Shown here one piece after another: positions 19,511 to 28,186 of a stretch of DNA of 64,000 nucleotides; the stretch's first letter is position 1; every line of letters starts with the position of its first letter. Source of the stretch: Prosthecodimorpha staleyi. GTDB taxonomy: Bacteria; Pseudomonadota; Alphaproteobacteria; Rhizobiales; Ancalomicrobiaceae. Below the pieces are notes generated by a model. The model ran no database searches. It saw only the letters and a list, made by a program, of their open reading frames with translations, and was not told the origin of the DNA. A program made the position numbers and the translations under genes. Where the stretch lies: NCBI RefSeq assembly GCF_018729455.1, contig NZ_JAHHZF010000014.1, positions 146,971 through 210,970 of the forward strand, read 5' to 3'.

Positions 19511-21100
19511 TCAGCCCCAGGCGGACAGGAGCGCGTCGGCGTCGGTGACGACGGCGACATTCTGCAGGGCGTAGTTGACTGAGGCCGTGTGCCATTCGGC
19601 GTTCATGGTCGAGCAGCAGTCCTCCGGCACGATCATGTAGTAGCCCTTGTCGGCGCCGGTCCGGGCGGTGTGCTCGATCGACATGTTGGTCCAGGCCCCG
19701 GTGACCACCACGATGTCGCGCCCGAGGGCCTTCAGGACGGTTTCGAGCCGCGTGCCTTCCCAGGCGCTCATCCGGCACTTCTCCACCACATGGTCGCCCG
19801 GCTCGGGCTCCAGCCCCGGCACGGGCGCGGCGCCCCAAGTGCCGCGCACCATGGCGCGGGCGTCCGCGAGGCCCTCGAAGAGCGGCGCGTTCATGGTAAC
19901 GCCCGGACATCCCGGCTCGACCACGAACCAGACATGGATCACGGGCACGCCCAGCCGCCGCGCCGCCGCGGCGAGGCGGGCGGCATTGCCGATGGCATTC
20001 TGCTCGCGGCAATGGGCGGGCGACCCCGATGCCGCGAAGGCGCCGCCATCCATGACCACGTCGTTCTGCATGTCCTGCACGATGACCGCGCAGCGCGCCG
20101 GGTCGAGCACATAGCCGGGCGCGGCCTTCTGGGTCCCATTGCGGGCGACGCTCGCCGCCGGCTGGACAGATACGGCGCGCGGCGCGGCGTCGCGGCGCAT
20201 ATAGGGCTCGTTGCGCGGGCCGACCTTGGTCTCGACCGCATAGACCGAATGGGTCGCGGTCAGGAACAGGGTGTGGAAATCCGGTCCGCCCCAGGTGAGG
20301 TTGCCGACCAGTTCCGGAATCCGGATCTTGCCGATCAGCCGGCCGTCCGGCGCGTAGACCCAGACCCCGCCGGGCCCGCAGACCCAGACATTGCCCTTGG
20401 CGTCGCATTTCATGCCGTCCGGCACGCCCGGCTCGGTCGCGGAGACGATGCCGGAGGCGAAGATGCGCCCCTGCGCGAGCGTGCCCTGCGGCCCGACCTC
20501 GAAGACCCGGATCACGTGCTGCGCCGTGTCGTTGATGTAGAGAAGGCTCTCGTCGGGCGAGAAGCAGAGCCCGTTCGGCTGTTCGAACAAGGTGCGCTCG
20601 ACGACGAGCTGCGGCGGGCCGCCGCCCGGGGCGATCCGGTAGACGCCCTGGAAGCCGAGCTGGCGCGGTCGCTCCACGCCGTAGACCGGCATCCGGCCGT
20701 ACCAGGGATCGGAGAAGTAGATCGATCCGTCCGACTTCACCACCACGTCGTTGGGGCTGTTCAGCTCCCGCCCGTCGAAATGCGACGCGAGGATGTCGCG
20801 TCGTCCGTCCGGCCTTTCGCGCACCAGGGTCGAGGTCGCATGCTCGCAGACGATCAGGTTCAGATCGGCGTCGTAGGTCATGCCGTTGCACTTGTTGGCC
20901 GGACGCATGACCTCGCGGATGCCGCTGCGATCCCAGCGCCGGCGCACGTCGCCGGGCATGTCGGAGAAGAGCAGATGCTGCTCCTTCGGGTGCCAGATCG
21001 GCCCTTCCGTGAATTCGAAGCCCGTGCCGATCTGGCGGACGGGCGCCCAGAGATCGACAAGCTCGGCGAAGGCCGGCGTGATCGCGACATGGGTCGTCAT
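19511..21100 (-). CDS. Fusion: SMP-30/gluconolactonase domain plus isochorismatase-like cysteine hydrolase
   Basis: This 529-residue protein joins two enzymes. Residues about 1-310 are an SMP-30/gluconolactonase/LRE beta-propeller (TEGPIWHPKEQHLLFSDMPG, SPNDVVVKSDGSIYFSDPWYG, EPGVPDGMKCDAKGNVWV), usually a calcium-dependent lactonase. Residues about 335-529 are an isochorismatase-fold hydrolase with the catalytic aspartate (AVIVQDMQNDVV) and a later VVVTGAWTNMSIEHTAR region, where the usual active-site cysteine position (G-x-x-T/A-N-x-C) shows methionine-serine. The cysteine may thus be absent. The ATG at 21100 has a GGGAGAG ribosome site. It is the last gene of the large cluster. Lactone opening followed by amide cleavage would be a natural pair. 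Confidence 0.85.
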   Translation of the reverse strand: MTTHVAITPAFAELVDLWAPVRQIGTGFEFTEGPIWHPKEQHLLFSDMPGDVRRRWDRSGIREVMRPANKCNGMTYDADLNLIVCEHATSTLVRERPDGRRDILASHFDGRELNSPNDVVVKSDGSIYFSDPWYGRMPVYGVERPRQLGFQGVYRIAPGGGPPQLVVERTLFEQPNGLCFSPDESLLYINDTAQHVIRVFEVGPQGTLAQGRIFASGIVSATEPGVPDGMKCDAKGNVWVCGPGGVWVYAPDGRLIGKIRIPELVGNLTWGGPDFHTLFLTATHSVYAVETKVGPRNEPYMRRDAAPRAVSVQPAASVARNGTQKAAPGYVLDPARCAVIVQDMQNDVVMDGGAFAASGSPAHCREQNAIGNAARLAAAARRLGVPVIHVWFVVEPGCPGVTMNAPLFEGLADARAMVRGTWGAAPVPGLEPEPGDHVVEKCRMSAWEGTRLETVLKALGRDIVVVTGAWTNMSIEHTARTGADKGYYMIVPEDCCSTMNAEWHTASVNYALQNVAVVTDADALLSAWG

Positions 21101-21138
21101 CGAGGCTCTCCCTGGCGGCCGGCGGTCGGCCGCCTGCT

Positions 21139-21987
21139 TCAGACCGGGAACCAGTTGCGCCGCGGCACCGTTTGCGAGACCGGCCCGGGAACCGCCATGT
21201 CGAGACGGCCGACCACCTGTCCGGCCTCGATCTTGGCGGGCTTGTCGTGGATCGGCAGGAGGAAGCGCGACGAATTCAGCAGCTTCTTGATCGCCGCCTT
21301 CTCCTGCCGCTTGGTCGTGCCGTGGTTGCCGGTGACGCGCGGCTCGTTGGCGTGGATCTCGTGGAAGGGCTCGATGATCTGGTCGTGGAAGTCGTAGATC
21401 ACGTCGCCGCAAATCGTCGCCCGGCCCTCGGCGGTGTCGACATGGACGTTCATCGAGCCTTCGGTGTGGGCGCCGGCCGCCTCGAGATAGCAGCCGGGGA
21501 AGAGTTCGATCATGCCGGTCAGATCGAGATCCTCCAGCCGGAGCGCGTGGCGGGTGTGCAGCCGGTCGATCAGATGCTTGATGTCGGGCGCCGGATACTG
21601 CGGATGCATCAGGCCGGAGACCGAATATTCGAGTTCGCGCCGGTTCACGATCACGGTCGTGTTCATGGGAAAGAGGTCGTCCTTGCCGGCGTGGTCGATA
21701 TGCAGATGGGTGTGCGCGACATAGCGCACGTCGCCCATGCGCACGCCGTGCCGCATCAGCTGGTTCTCGATCATGTTCTCGTGGAACTGCAGCCCGCGCA
21801 TGCCCAGGCTTTCCATGATCTGGTTGTGGCGGTAGCCGGTGTCGACGACGACCGGCCACGGGCCGCCCAGGATCAGGAAGCCGAAGGTGTAGGTGCGCTT
21901 GCGCTGGCCACAGCCGCGGCCGAGGACCAGGAAGCTCGATTCCAGCTCGATGTCGCCATAGTCGAGCACCTTGATTTCGAGCGGCAT
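21139..21987 (-). CDS. Metallo-beta-lactamase fold hydrolase (N-acyl homoserine lactonase-like)
   Basis: This 282-residue protein of the MBL superfamily shows the zinc motif HTHLHIDHAG near 92-101, a later histidine in AAGAHTEGSM near 171-180, and the bridging aspartate in ICGDVIYD near 193-200. The layout matches AttM/AiiA-type lactonases and related hydrolases. Within this catabolic cluster it more likely opens a lactone or ester intermediate than acts in quorum quenching. It lies between the amidohydrolase gene (10 bases) and the SMP-30 fusion. Confidence 0.85.
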   Translation of the reverse strand: MPLEIKVLDYGDIELESSFLVLGRGCGQRKRTYTFGFLILGGPWPVVVDTGYRHNQIMESLGMRGLQFHENMIENQLMRHGVRMGDVRYVAHTHLHIDHAGKDDLFPMNTTVIVNRRELEYSVSGLMHPQYPAPDIKHLIDRLHTRHALRLEDLDLTGMIELFPGCYLEAAGAHTEGSMNVHVDTAEGRATICGDVIYDFHDQIIEPFHEIHANEPRVTGNHGTTKRQEKAAIKKLLNSSRFLLPIHDKPAKIEAGQVVGRLDMAVPGPVSQTVPRRNWFPV

Positions 21988-21997
21988 GGGATCCTCC

Positions 21998-22879
21998 TCA
22001 GTCGTTCAGATGGTAGACGGCGCGGGCGGTCCCTTCGAGGACCAGGGCCCGGTCGGCCGGGGTGAGATGGTCGATCGCGGCCCGGTGGGCGGCCGCCAGG
22101 TCGGCATAGGTCGTCCAGAGCTTTTCGATCGGGAAGTTCGAGCCGAACAGGCAGCGTTGCGGGCCGAACAGGCCCAGGGTCTCGCGCGCCACGAAGCCGA
22201 TATGGGCGGCATCGTTGCGGCGCAGGAAGGTGCCGAGGCCGGAGAGCTTGGAGACCACATTCGGGCGCCGCGCCAGCATGTCCATGCCGTGGCGCCAGGC
22301 CTCGATGCCGGCCGGCGACAGATCCTCCAGCATGCCGGCATGCTGCAGCACGAAGGTCACGCCAGGGCAGGCCTCGGCGAGCGCCGCCGCACCGGCCATC
22401 TGGCCGGCGAAGACCTGCAGATCGAAGCTCCAGCCATAGTCGGCGAGGCGCGCGACATTGCGCTGCAGCGTCGGATTGAGCGCGAGATCCGGTGCGGAGG
22501 CGAAACGATAGAGCGGATTGTCGTGCCAGTGCAGTTGCATGCGGACGCCGCATACGGTCGGCTCGGCGGCGAGCGCGTCGAGCTGCGGCCGCACATCCTC
22601 GGCGAGCATGTCCGCATAGGCGACGATCGCGATCGGAAAGCCCGAGCTGCGGCCGGCATCTGCCACGAACCGCACCTCGTCGAGCGCGCGCGCCGGCGCC
22701 CAGTTGGCCTGGACGTAGACCGCGCCGGTAACGCCCGCGGGGCGGCAGTCGGCCAGATATTCCTCGATTCCGTAGTCGCGCCGGATCGGCTCGTAGGGAC
22801 CGAAGATGCGCGGCTGCATCGGGCCGACGAGCCAGGGCAGGTCGGCTTGCCGCCAGATGTGGAAATGAGCGTCGATCAT
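21998..22879 (-). CDS. Amidohydrolase family protein (2-pyrone-dicarboxylate lactonase-like)
   Basis: This 293-residue TIM-barrel hydrolase belongs to the amidohydrolase_2 group. The N-terminal DAHFHIW near 3-9 supplies the first metal-site histidines, HWHDNP lies near 116-121, and the C-terminal LFGSNFPIEKLW region near 243-254 has the family's GSNFP/GSDxP pattern. Relatives open lactones such as 2-pyrone-4,6-dicarboxylate or decarboxylate aromatic acids. The start overlaps the VWA gene stop by 4 bases. Confidence 0.83.
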   Translation of the reverse strand: MIDAHFHIWRQADLPWLVGPMQPRIFGPYEPIRRDYGIEEYLADCRPAGVTGAVYVQANWAPARALDEVRFVADAGRSSGFPIAIVAYADMLAEDVRPQLDALAAEPTVCGVRMQLHWHDNPLYRFASAPDLALNPTLQRNVARLADYGWSFDLQVFAGQMAGAAALAEACPGVTFVLQHAGMLEDLSPAGIEAWRHGMDMLARRPNVVSKLSGLGTFLRRNDAAHIGFVARETLGLFGPQRCLFGSNFPIEKLWTTYADLAAAHRAAIDHLTPADRALVLEGTARAVYHLND

Positions 22880-23991
22880 GCGGCCCTGCCTCCTGCGAGC
22901 GTGACGAGATGACGGGCCACCGCCGCCGTGGAGGCGCCGTTGCCGAGCGTGGCGAGGAGCGGTCGGATCGCCGCCATCGCGTCCGTCTCCGGCCGGTAGT
23001 CCGGGTCCGCGGCGAGCGGCGAGAGCCAGTCGATCCGGAAGGCGCGCGCCGCAAGCCGGCGCATGGCGGCGATCATCGCGGTCGGGTCGCCGCGTTCGAG
23101 CCCGTCGGAGAGCACCACCACCACGGCGCCGCGGGCGTAGCCGGCAAAGCGGGGGACCGCCAGGAAGGCCTGCAAGGCATCGCCGATGCGCGTGCCGCCG
23201 TCCCAGTCGGCGACGAGCCCGGAGGCGAGCGCCAGCGCCTGCGCGCGGTTCTTCAGCTTCAGGACGCGGGTGACCCGGGTCAGCCGGGTGCCGAAGGTGA
23301 AGACCTCGGCGCGCGGCGCGGACTGCACGAGCGTGTGGGCGAGCGCCAGATTGGCGTCGCTGCGGCTCTTCATGGATCCGGACACGTCGATCAGCATCAG
23401 GACTGGCCGCGCCCGCGTCGCCCGCCGCCGCCGCTTGAGTGTCATCACCTCGCCGTCGGTGCGGATGGCGGCCTTCAGGCTCCGGGCAAGGTCGATCCCC
23501 CGGCCGCGCCGCGCCATCCGGAAGCGATAGCCGCGCCGGCGGGGCAGGGCGGTGGGCAGGTCGCGCGCCAGCCGGGCGAGGACCGCGCCATCGTCGCCCG
23601 GACGCAGCTGCCGGACCGCCAGCGCTTCCGCCTCGATGGCCTCCCGCCCGGTCTCGTTGACCGTCTCGCCGATCAGGATCTCCCGCTCGCCGCCGTCCTC
23701 CTGAATCTGCGTCTCCTCGTCCGGCTGCCAGTCGTCGGCCTCGTCGGGCTCGCCGTAGCCGCCCAGGAAATGCAGATCGAACAGCGCGTCGAAGCGGGCG
23801 AATTGGTGCGGATGCGGGGCGAGCGTGGCGTGCGCGGCCTGGCGCATATGCTCGATCGAGCGCGGCCCGAGCAGGCGGACGGCCTCCAGGAAGGCGATCG
23901 TCTGCTCCGGCGCCACGGCGAAGCCGTTCTGCCTGAGGAGGGTCGGAAAGGCGACGAGAGGGCGGCTCGCGGCCGGCAGCCGGGCGGTCAT
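22876..23991 (-). CDS. VWA domain protein (CoxE-like)
   Basis: This 371-residue protein has a C-terminal von Willebrand A domain with a MIDAS motif DVSGSM near 201-206 and a VVLSDG segment near 298-303. The N-terminal half is charged, with an acidic stretch near 85-105. CoxE proteins work with the MoxR ATPase CoxD to mature CO-dehydrogenase-type molybdoenzymes. Here it overlaps the MoxR gene by 4 bases and lies just downstream of the molybdenum hydroxylase genes, matching that role. Confidence 0.88.
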   Translation of the reverse strand: MTARLPAASRPLVAFPTLLRQNGFAVAPEQTIAFLEAVRLLGPRSIEHMRQAAHATLAPHPHQFARFDALFDLHFLGGYGEPDEADDWQPDEETQIQEDGGEREILIGETVNETGREAIEAEALAVRQLRPGDDGAVLARLARDLPTALPRRRGYRFRMARRGRGIDLARSLKAAIRTDGEVMTLKRRRRATRARPVLMLIDVSGSMKSRSDANLALAHTLVQSAPRAEVFTFGTRLTRVTRVLKLKNRAQALALASGLVADWDGGTRIGDALQAFLAVPRFAGYARGAVVVVLSDGLERGDPTAMIAAMRRLAARAFRIDWLSPLAADPDYRPETDAMAAIRPLLATLGNGASTAAVARHLVTLAGGRAA

Positions 23992-24872
23992 GACGCGATC
24001 GCTCCGATCAGGGCATCGAGCCGCGGCCGCATGTGGGCAAGATCCTCCTCGTCCTTCAGTGCCGCCCCGATCGACCGGCGGAACGCGTCCGGCCAGGGCG
24101 CGCCGGTGCGGCTGAGCGCGGTGGCGGCCTCGGCCCAGTCGACCGCCTCGGCGACGCCCGGCGGCTTGGTCAGCGGTTCCTGCCGCAGGATGCCGACCGC
24201 ATGCACCACCGCCCGCGCGGTCGCCTCGGCGACGGCGGAGGAGCGCAGCATGATGATCGCGGCCTCGCGGGCCGGATCCGGATAGGCGATATAGTGGTAG
24301 ATGCAGCGCCGCCGCAGCGCCTCGTGCAGGTCGCGCGTGCGGTTGGAGGTCAGCACCACCACCGGCCGCTCTGCCGCCCGGAGCGTGCCGCGCTCGGGGA
24401 TGGAAATCGAGAAGTCGGAGAGGAATTCCAGGAGGAAGGCCTCGAACTCGTGGTCCGAGCGGTCGATTTCGTCGATCAGCAGCACGGTGGCCCGCGGCCG
24501 GCGCAGGACGGCCAGCATCGGCCGCTCGATCAGGAAGTCGTCGCGGTAGATGTCCGCGCTCTCGCCCTCGCGCGCCTGCCGGATCGCCAGCATCTGGCGC
24601 GGATAGTTCCACTCGTAGAGTGCCGCGCTGGCGTCGATGCCCTCGAAACACTGCAGCCGGATCAGCTGGCGACCGAGGATGCCGGAGAGCGCCTTGGCGG
24701 CCTCGGTCTTGCCGACGCCCGGGGCGCCTTCCAGCAGCAGCGGCTTGCCCAGCATCAGGGCCAGATAGGCGGCCGTGGCGACCCCGTCGTCGGCCAGGTA
24801 ATAGGCCGCCCGCAACGCCTCGGCGAGCGCTTCGGGACTGGTGAGACCGGGGATCGGCGCCGCGATGGCCAT
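23988..24872 (-). CDS. MoxR-type AAA+ ATPase (CoxD-like)
   Basis: This 294-residue AAA+ ATPase has Walker A GAPGVGKT near 49-56, Walker B VLLIDEID near 131-138 and a sensor-1 asparagine in VLTSNRTRDLHEAL near 173-186. Such proteins pair with VWA partners to insert or remodel the active site of cox-type hydroxylases. It lies 3 bases after the second large-subunit gene and overlaps the VWA gene. Confidence 0.9.
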   Translation of the reverse strand: MAIAAPIPGLTSPEALAEALRAAYYLADDGVATAAYLALMLGKPLLLEGAPGVGKTEAAKALSGILGRQLIRLQCFEGIDASAALYEWNYPRQMLAIRQAREGESADIYRDDFLIERPMLAVLRRPRATVLLIDEIDRSDHEFEAFLLEFLSDFSISIPERGTLRAAERPVVVLTSNRTRDLHEALRRRCIYHYIAYPDPAREAAIIMLRSSAVAEATARAVVHAVGILRQEPLTKPPGVAEAVDWAEAATALSRTGAPWPDAFRRSIGAALKDEEDLAHMRPRLDALIGAIAS

Positions 24873-24875
24873 GGC

Positions 24876-25910
24876 CTAGAGGGCTCCCCCGCGGCGGGTC
24901 TGGGGACGCGGGCCGCCATTGGCGCGGATGCCGCGCAGGATCTTCTCGGGCGTGATCGGCAGGTCATTCACCCGCACCCCAACGGCGTTGTAGACCGCGT
25001 TGGCGATCGCCGGCAGCACCGGATTGGCGCACATCTCGCCCGGTCCCTTGCCGCCGAAGGGCCCGTCCGGCGCCGGCCGCTCCAGGATCGAGATGTCGTA
25101 GGGGGCGATGTCGCCCGGGCCGGGCATGAGATACTCGACGAAATCGCGCGGCCCGTGGTCCGTGTTGGGATAGTAGGGCTCGGGCGTTTCGTAGAGGGCG
25201 TGGCTGATGCCCATCCAGGCCCCGCCGACGAGCTGCTGCTCGACCATCTTCGGATTGATCACCCGCCCGAGTTCGTAGGCCGAATTCATGCCGAGCACGG
25301 TGACCTCGCCGGTCTCGTCGTCGACCTCGACATCGGCGACCAGGCAGGCATGCGCGAAGGCCGTGTTCGGGTTCATCTCGCCGGTGTCGGGATCGACCGA
25401 CGACAGCGGGATCAGGAAGATGCCGCGCCCGGCGATGGTCTTGCCCTGCTTGAACTGGGCCGCCTGGGCGGTCGCCTTGACGGTGATCGAGCGTGACGGC
25501 GCGCCGCGGACGTGAATGTTGCCGCGGCCGTCGGTGACCAGGTCGGCGGCATTGACCTCGAGTTCCTCGGCGGCCGCCTCCAGCAGCACCCCGCGCGCCT
25601 CGCGGGCGGCGGCGATCACCGCATTGCCCATCCGGTGCGTGCCGCGCGAGGCGAAGCTGCCCATGTCGTGCGGACCGGTGTCGCTGTCGGCGGTGTCGAC
25701 ATAGACATCCTCGACCGGCACGCCGAGCGTCTCGGCGGCCACCTGCCGGGTGACCTGCTTCATGCCCTGACCGAGATCGATCGCCGACAGCGCCACGGTG
25801 AACTTGCCGTCGGGATTGGAATGGATCAGTGCCTGGCTCGGGTCGCCGCCGAGATTCATGCCGATCGGGTAGTTGACGGACGCCATGCCGCGTCCCCGAT
25901 ACTGGGCCAT
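24876..25910 (-). CDS. Molybdenum hydroxylase (xanthine dehydrogenase family) large subunit, C-terminal part
   Basis: This 344-residue protein is the second half of a molybdopterin-binding subunit that is normally one chain of about 750-950 residues. It starts at MAQYRGRGM and keeps the Moco segment GQGMKQVTRQVAAETLG near 48-64, the SFASRGTHRMGNAV loop near 88-101, and the active-site glutamate in PFGGKGPGEMCANPVLPA near 298-315. It begins one base after the stop of the first half. No inactivating mutation is visible, so the pair should work as two polypeptides. A similar split occurs in the nicotinate dehydrogenase NdhL/NdhM of Eubacterium barkeri. Confidence 0.88.
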   Translation of the reverse strand: MAQYRGRGMASVNYPIGMNLGGDPSQALIHSNPDGKFTVALSAIDLGQGMKQVTRQVAAETLGVPVEDVYVDTADSDTGPHDMGSFASRGTHRMGNAVIAAAREARGVLLEAAAEELEVNAADLVTDGRGNIHVRGAPSRSITVKATAQAAQFKQGKTIAGRGIFLIPLSSVDPDTGEMNPNTAFAHACLVADVEVDDETGEVTVLGMNSAYELGRVINPKMVEQQLVGGAWMGISHALYETPEPYYPNTDHGPRDFVEYLMPGPGDIAPYDISILERPAPDGPFGGKGPGEMCANPVLPAIANAVYNAVGVRVNDLPITPEKILRGIRANGGPRPQTRRGGAL

Positions 25911-25911
25911 G

Positions 25912-27675
25912 TCAGCGCCTCCTGGTGCCGAAGATCGACGAGAAGCGGTGCGCGCCGTGCTGTGGGGCCGGTGCGGCGGGCGGGGGCGGCGCGGCCGGGG
26001 AGGCCGGTGCAGGCGGCTGAGCGGCGGCCGCCGGCTGGTAGGCCGGGGGCTGGTAGGCCGGCGCGGCCGCCGGTGGCGGCGGCGCGGCGGGCCGGTCCGG
26101 TGCGGCGGGACGGTAGGATTCGTATTGCGGCACCGCGGGCGGCTTGGCGCGGCCTTCGGTCGAGCCTTCCATGATCGGCTGCTTGGAGAGCGGGATGCGC
26201 GTGGTTCCGGCCGGCAGCGTGCGCACCGCCTGGCCCTTGCGCGATTCCGGCCGGCCGATCCTGCCATTCTCGTCGATTGGGGTCGCCGGAATGTCGGCCC
26301 GCGCCCCGCCGCCGCCGGTCGTCGAGGACTGGCGGCGCGCATGATCGGAGAGCGGCCAGCGCGCTTTCTCGGCGGCGACCTGCACGCATTCGATCAGGGC
26401 CGTGTTCTTGGCGACGCGCCGGTGGGGCTTCATGTCGCCGTCCCGGTAGGCGTTGAGGATGCGGAACTCCATCGGGTCCATCCCGCAGGCCTCCGCACCC
26501 TTGTCCATGTGGACCTCCAGGGCGAAGTCGACCGCCGTGATGCCGAAGCCGCGCATGGCCGTGGACGGGCAGCGGTTGGTGTAGGCGACATAGATGTCCG
26601 AGGCGACATTCGGGATCGAGTAGGGGCCCGGGACATGGGCGGTGCACTTGATCGCCGCGTAGCTCGACAGCCGCGTATAGGCGCCGGCATCGAAATAGCT
26701 GCGGATGTGCCGGGCGACGATGCGCCCGTCGCGCATGATCCCATCCTTGACGTAGATCCGCTCCGCGCCGCGCGGGCTGCCGTAGAGCATCTCCTCCTCG
26801 CGGTCGAGCACGTAGCGCACCGGCCGTCCGGTCAGCATGGCGCCGAGGATCGAGAGCGGCTCGGTCAGGCTGTCGACCTTGCCGCCGAAGCCGCCGCCGA
26901 CCGTGCCGCCGATGAAATGCAGCCGGTTGGAATCGAGATTGACGATCTTGGCCGCCGTGCCGAGCGAGAAAAACAGGCCCTGCGCGCAGGAATGCACGAC
27001 GTAGCGATCGTTCTGCTCCGGGGCCGCGATCGAGCCGTTGGTCTCCGTCGGCGCATGCTCGATCGGCGACATCTGGTAGCGGTCCTCGACGATCAGCTCG
27101 GCCGCCGCGAAGGCGCGCTCGACATCGCCGAAGCGGAGCTTCTGGTGGTCGTATTTGTCGTGATATTCGAAATAGTTGCCCGGATAGGTCGGGTTGACCA
27201 CCGGGGCGCTGGGCTCGAGCGCCGCCTCGACATCGAAGACGGCCGGCAAGGGATCGTAGTCGACGCGCACCAGCGCCCGGGCGGCGAGCGCCTGGGCCTC
27301 GGTCTCGGCCACGATCGCCACCACCGGCTCGCCCTTGTAGGCGACCTTGTCGACCGCCAGCGTGGGCTCGTCGTCCTTGCCGAAGTTGATCAGCGACAGG
27401 AGCGTGTTCTTGTTGACCGGGACGTCCGCGCCGCGGATCACCCGCTTGACGCCCGGCGCCCGCTCGGCCTCCGCGACATCGATGCGCCGGATGCGCGCAT
27501 GGGCATGCGGGCTGCGCACGACCTTTAGATGCAGGAGCCCCTCGAAGGCATGATCGTCGAAGAAGGGCGAACGGCCGGTGACATGGCCGAGCATGTCCTG
27601 CCGCTGCACGCTCTTGCCGACCACGTTGAGGTCGTCGTTGCGTTCGTCCCGGAAGAGATCCTTGCGGAATTCCAT
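25912..27675 (-). CDS. Molybdenum hydroxylase large subunit, N-terminal part with Pro/Ala-rich tail
   Basis: This 587-residue protein starts with the aldehyde oxidase/xanthine dehydrogenase a/b hammerhead domain (to about 140). It continues into the first Moco-binding domain with FIGGTVGGGFGGKVDS near 244-259 and CPSTAMRGFG near 366-375. From about residue 460 it diverges into a low-complexity tail rich in proline, alanine and glutamine (YQPPAYQPAAAAQPPAP), ending in FGTRRR at the stop. The remaining Moco domains are encoded by the next gene. The tail is unusual for this family and may help the two pieces assemble. Confidence 0.88.
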   Translation of the reverse strand: MEFRKDLFRDERNDDLNVVGKSVQRQDMLGHVTGRSPFFDDHAFEGLLHLKVVRSPHAHARIRRIDVAEAERAPGVKRVIRGADVPVNKNTLLSLINFGKDDEPTLAVDKVAYKGEPVVAIVAETEAQALAARALVRVDYDPLPAVFDVEAALEPSAPVVNPTYPGNYFEYHDKYDHQKLRFGDVERAFAAAELIVEDRYQMSPIEHAPTETNGSIAAPEQNDRYVVHSCAQGLFFSLGTAAKIVNLDSNRLHFIGGTVGGGFGGKVDSLTEPLSILGAMLTGRPVRYVLDREEEMLYGSPRGAERIYVKDGIMRDGRIVARHIRSYFDAGAYTRLSSYAAIKCTAHVPGPYSIPNVASDIYVAYTNRCPSTAMRGFGITAVDFALEVHMDKGAEACGMDPMEFRILNAYRDGDMKPHRRVAKNTALIECVQVAAEKARWPLSDHARRQSSTTGGGGARADIPATPIDENGRIGRPESRKGQAVRTLPAGTTRIPLSKQPIMEGSTEGRAKPPAVPQYESYRPAAPDRPAAPPPPAAAPAYQPPAYQPAAAAQPPAPASPAAPPPPAAPAPQHGAHRFSSIFGTRRR

Positions 27676-27689
27676 GGCGGATCGCCTCC

Positions 27690-28175
27690 TCAGCTGCGGG
27701 CCCGCGCCGGCCCGGAGCGGGCGGCCGCCAGGATGGCTTCGATGATCGGCTCGTAGCCGGTGCAGCGGCAGATGTTGCCGGCGATCGCCTCGACCACCTC
27801 TGCACGCGTGGGGTTCGGGTTGCGGGCCAGGAGCGCCTTGGCGGCGGTCAGCATGCCGGGCGTGCAGAAGCCGCACTGCGCCGCGAAATGCTCCATGAAG
27901 GCGACCTGCAGGGGATGCAGCGTCGGCCCGTCGGCCATGCCCGACACGGTCTCGATGCTGGCACCGTCGCAGGTGGCGGCCAGGGTCAGGCAGGAGAGCC
28001 GCAGCTCGCCGTTGATGATGACCGAACAGGTGCCGCAGGTGCCTTGGCCGCACCCGTATTTCGGGCCGAACTCGTTGAGACCGCGCCGGAGCACGGTCAG
28101 GAGATTGTCGGCCGGGTCCGCAAAGGCGGCCCGGTCGGAGCCGTTGAGGCGGAACTGGACGGGTATCTTGCGCAT
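27690..28175 (-). CDS. Molybdenum hydroxylase [2Fe-2S] small subunit (CoxS-like)
   Basis: This 161-residue iron-sulfur subunit carries both clusters. The N-terminal plant-ferredoxin-type site is CGQGTCGTC near 42-50 plus a cysteine in LSCLTL near 62. The C-terminal helical site is CGFCTPG near 101-107 and CRCTGY near 136-141. ATG 28175 follows a strong GGGAGGCGAGG site; an upstream TTG at 28190 overlaps the FAD-subunit stop but lacks such a site. It passes electrons from the Moco subunit to the FAD subunit. Confidence 0.93.
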   Translation of the reverse strand: MRKIPVQFRLNGSDRAAFADPADNLLTVLRRGLNEFGPKYGCGQGTCGTCSVIINGELRLSCLTLAATCDGASIETVSGMADGPTLHPLQVAFMEHFAAQCGFCTPGMLTAAKALLARNPNPTRAEVVEAIAGNICRCTGYEPIIEAILAAARSGPARARS

Positions 28176-28186
28176 CCTCGCCTCCC

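Noticed and set aside
19183..19548. A 121-residue plus-strand frame after the amidohydrolase, with DTFGADTFGA-like repeats
   Set aside because: The repeats arise from the 15-bp DNA repeat; other frames are also open, no ribosome site is visible and no family fits.
24876..27675. The split large subunit as a simple frameshift pseudogene
   Set aside because: The first part ends in a long extra tail not found in the family, and the second begins with a clean ATG one base later. All catalytic motifs are intact, so two working genes are more likely, although relatives should be checked.
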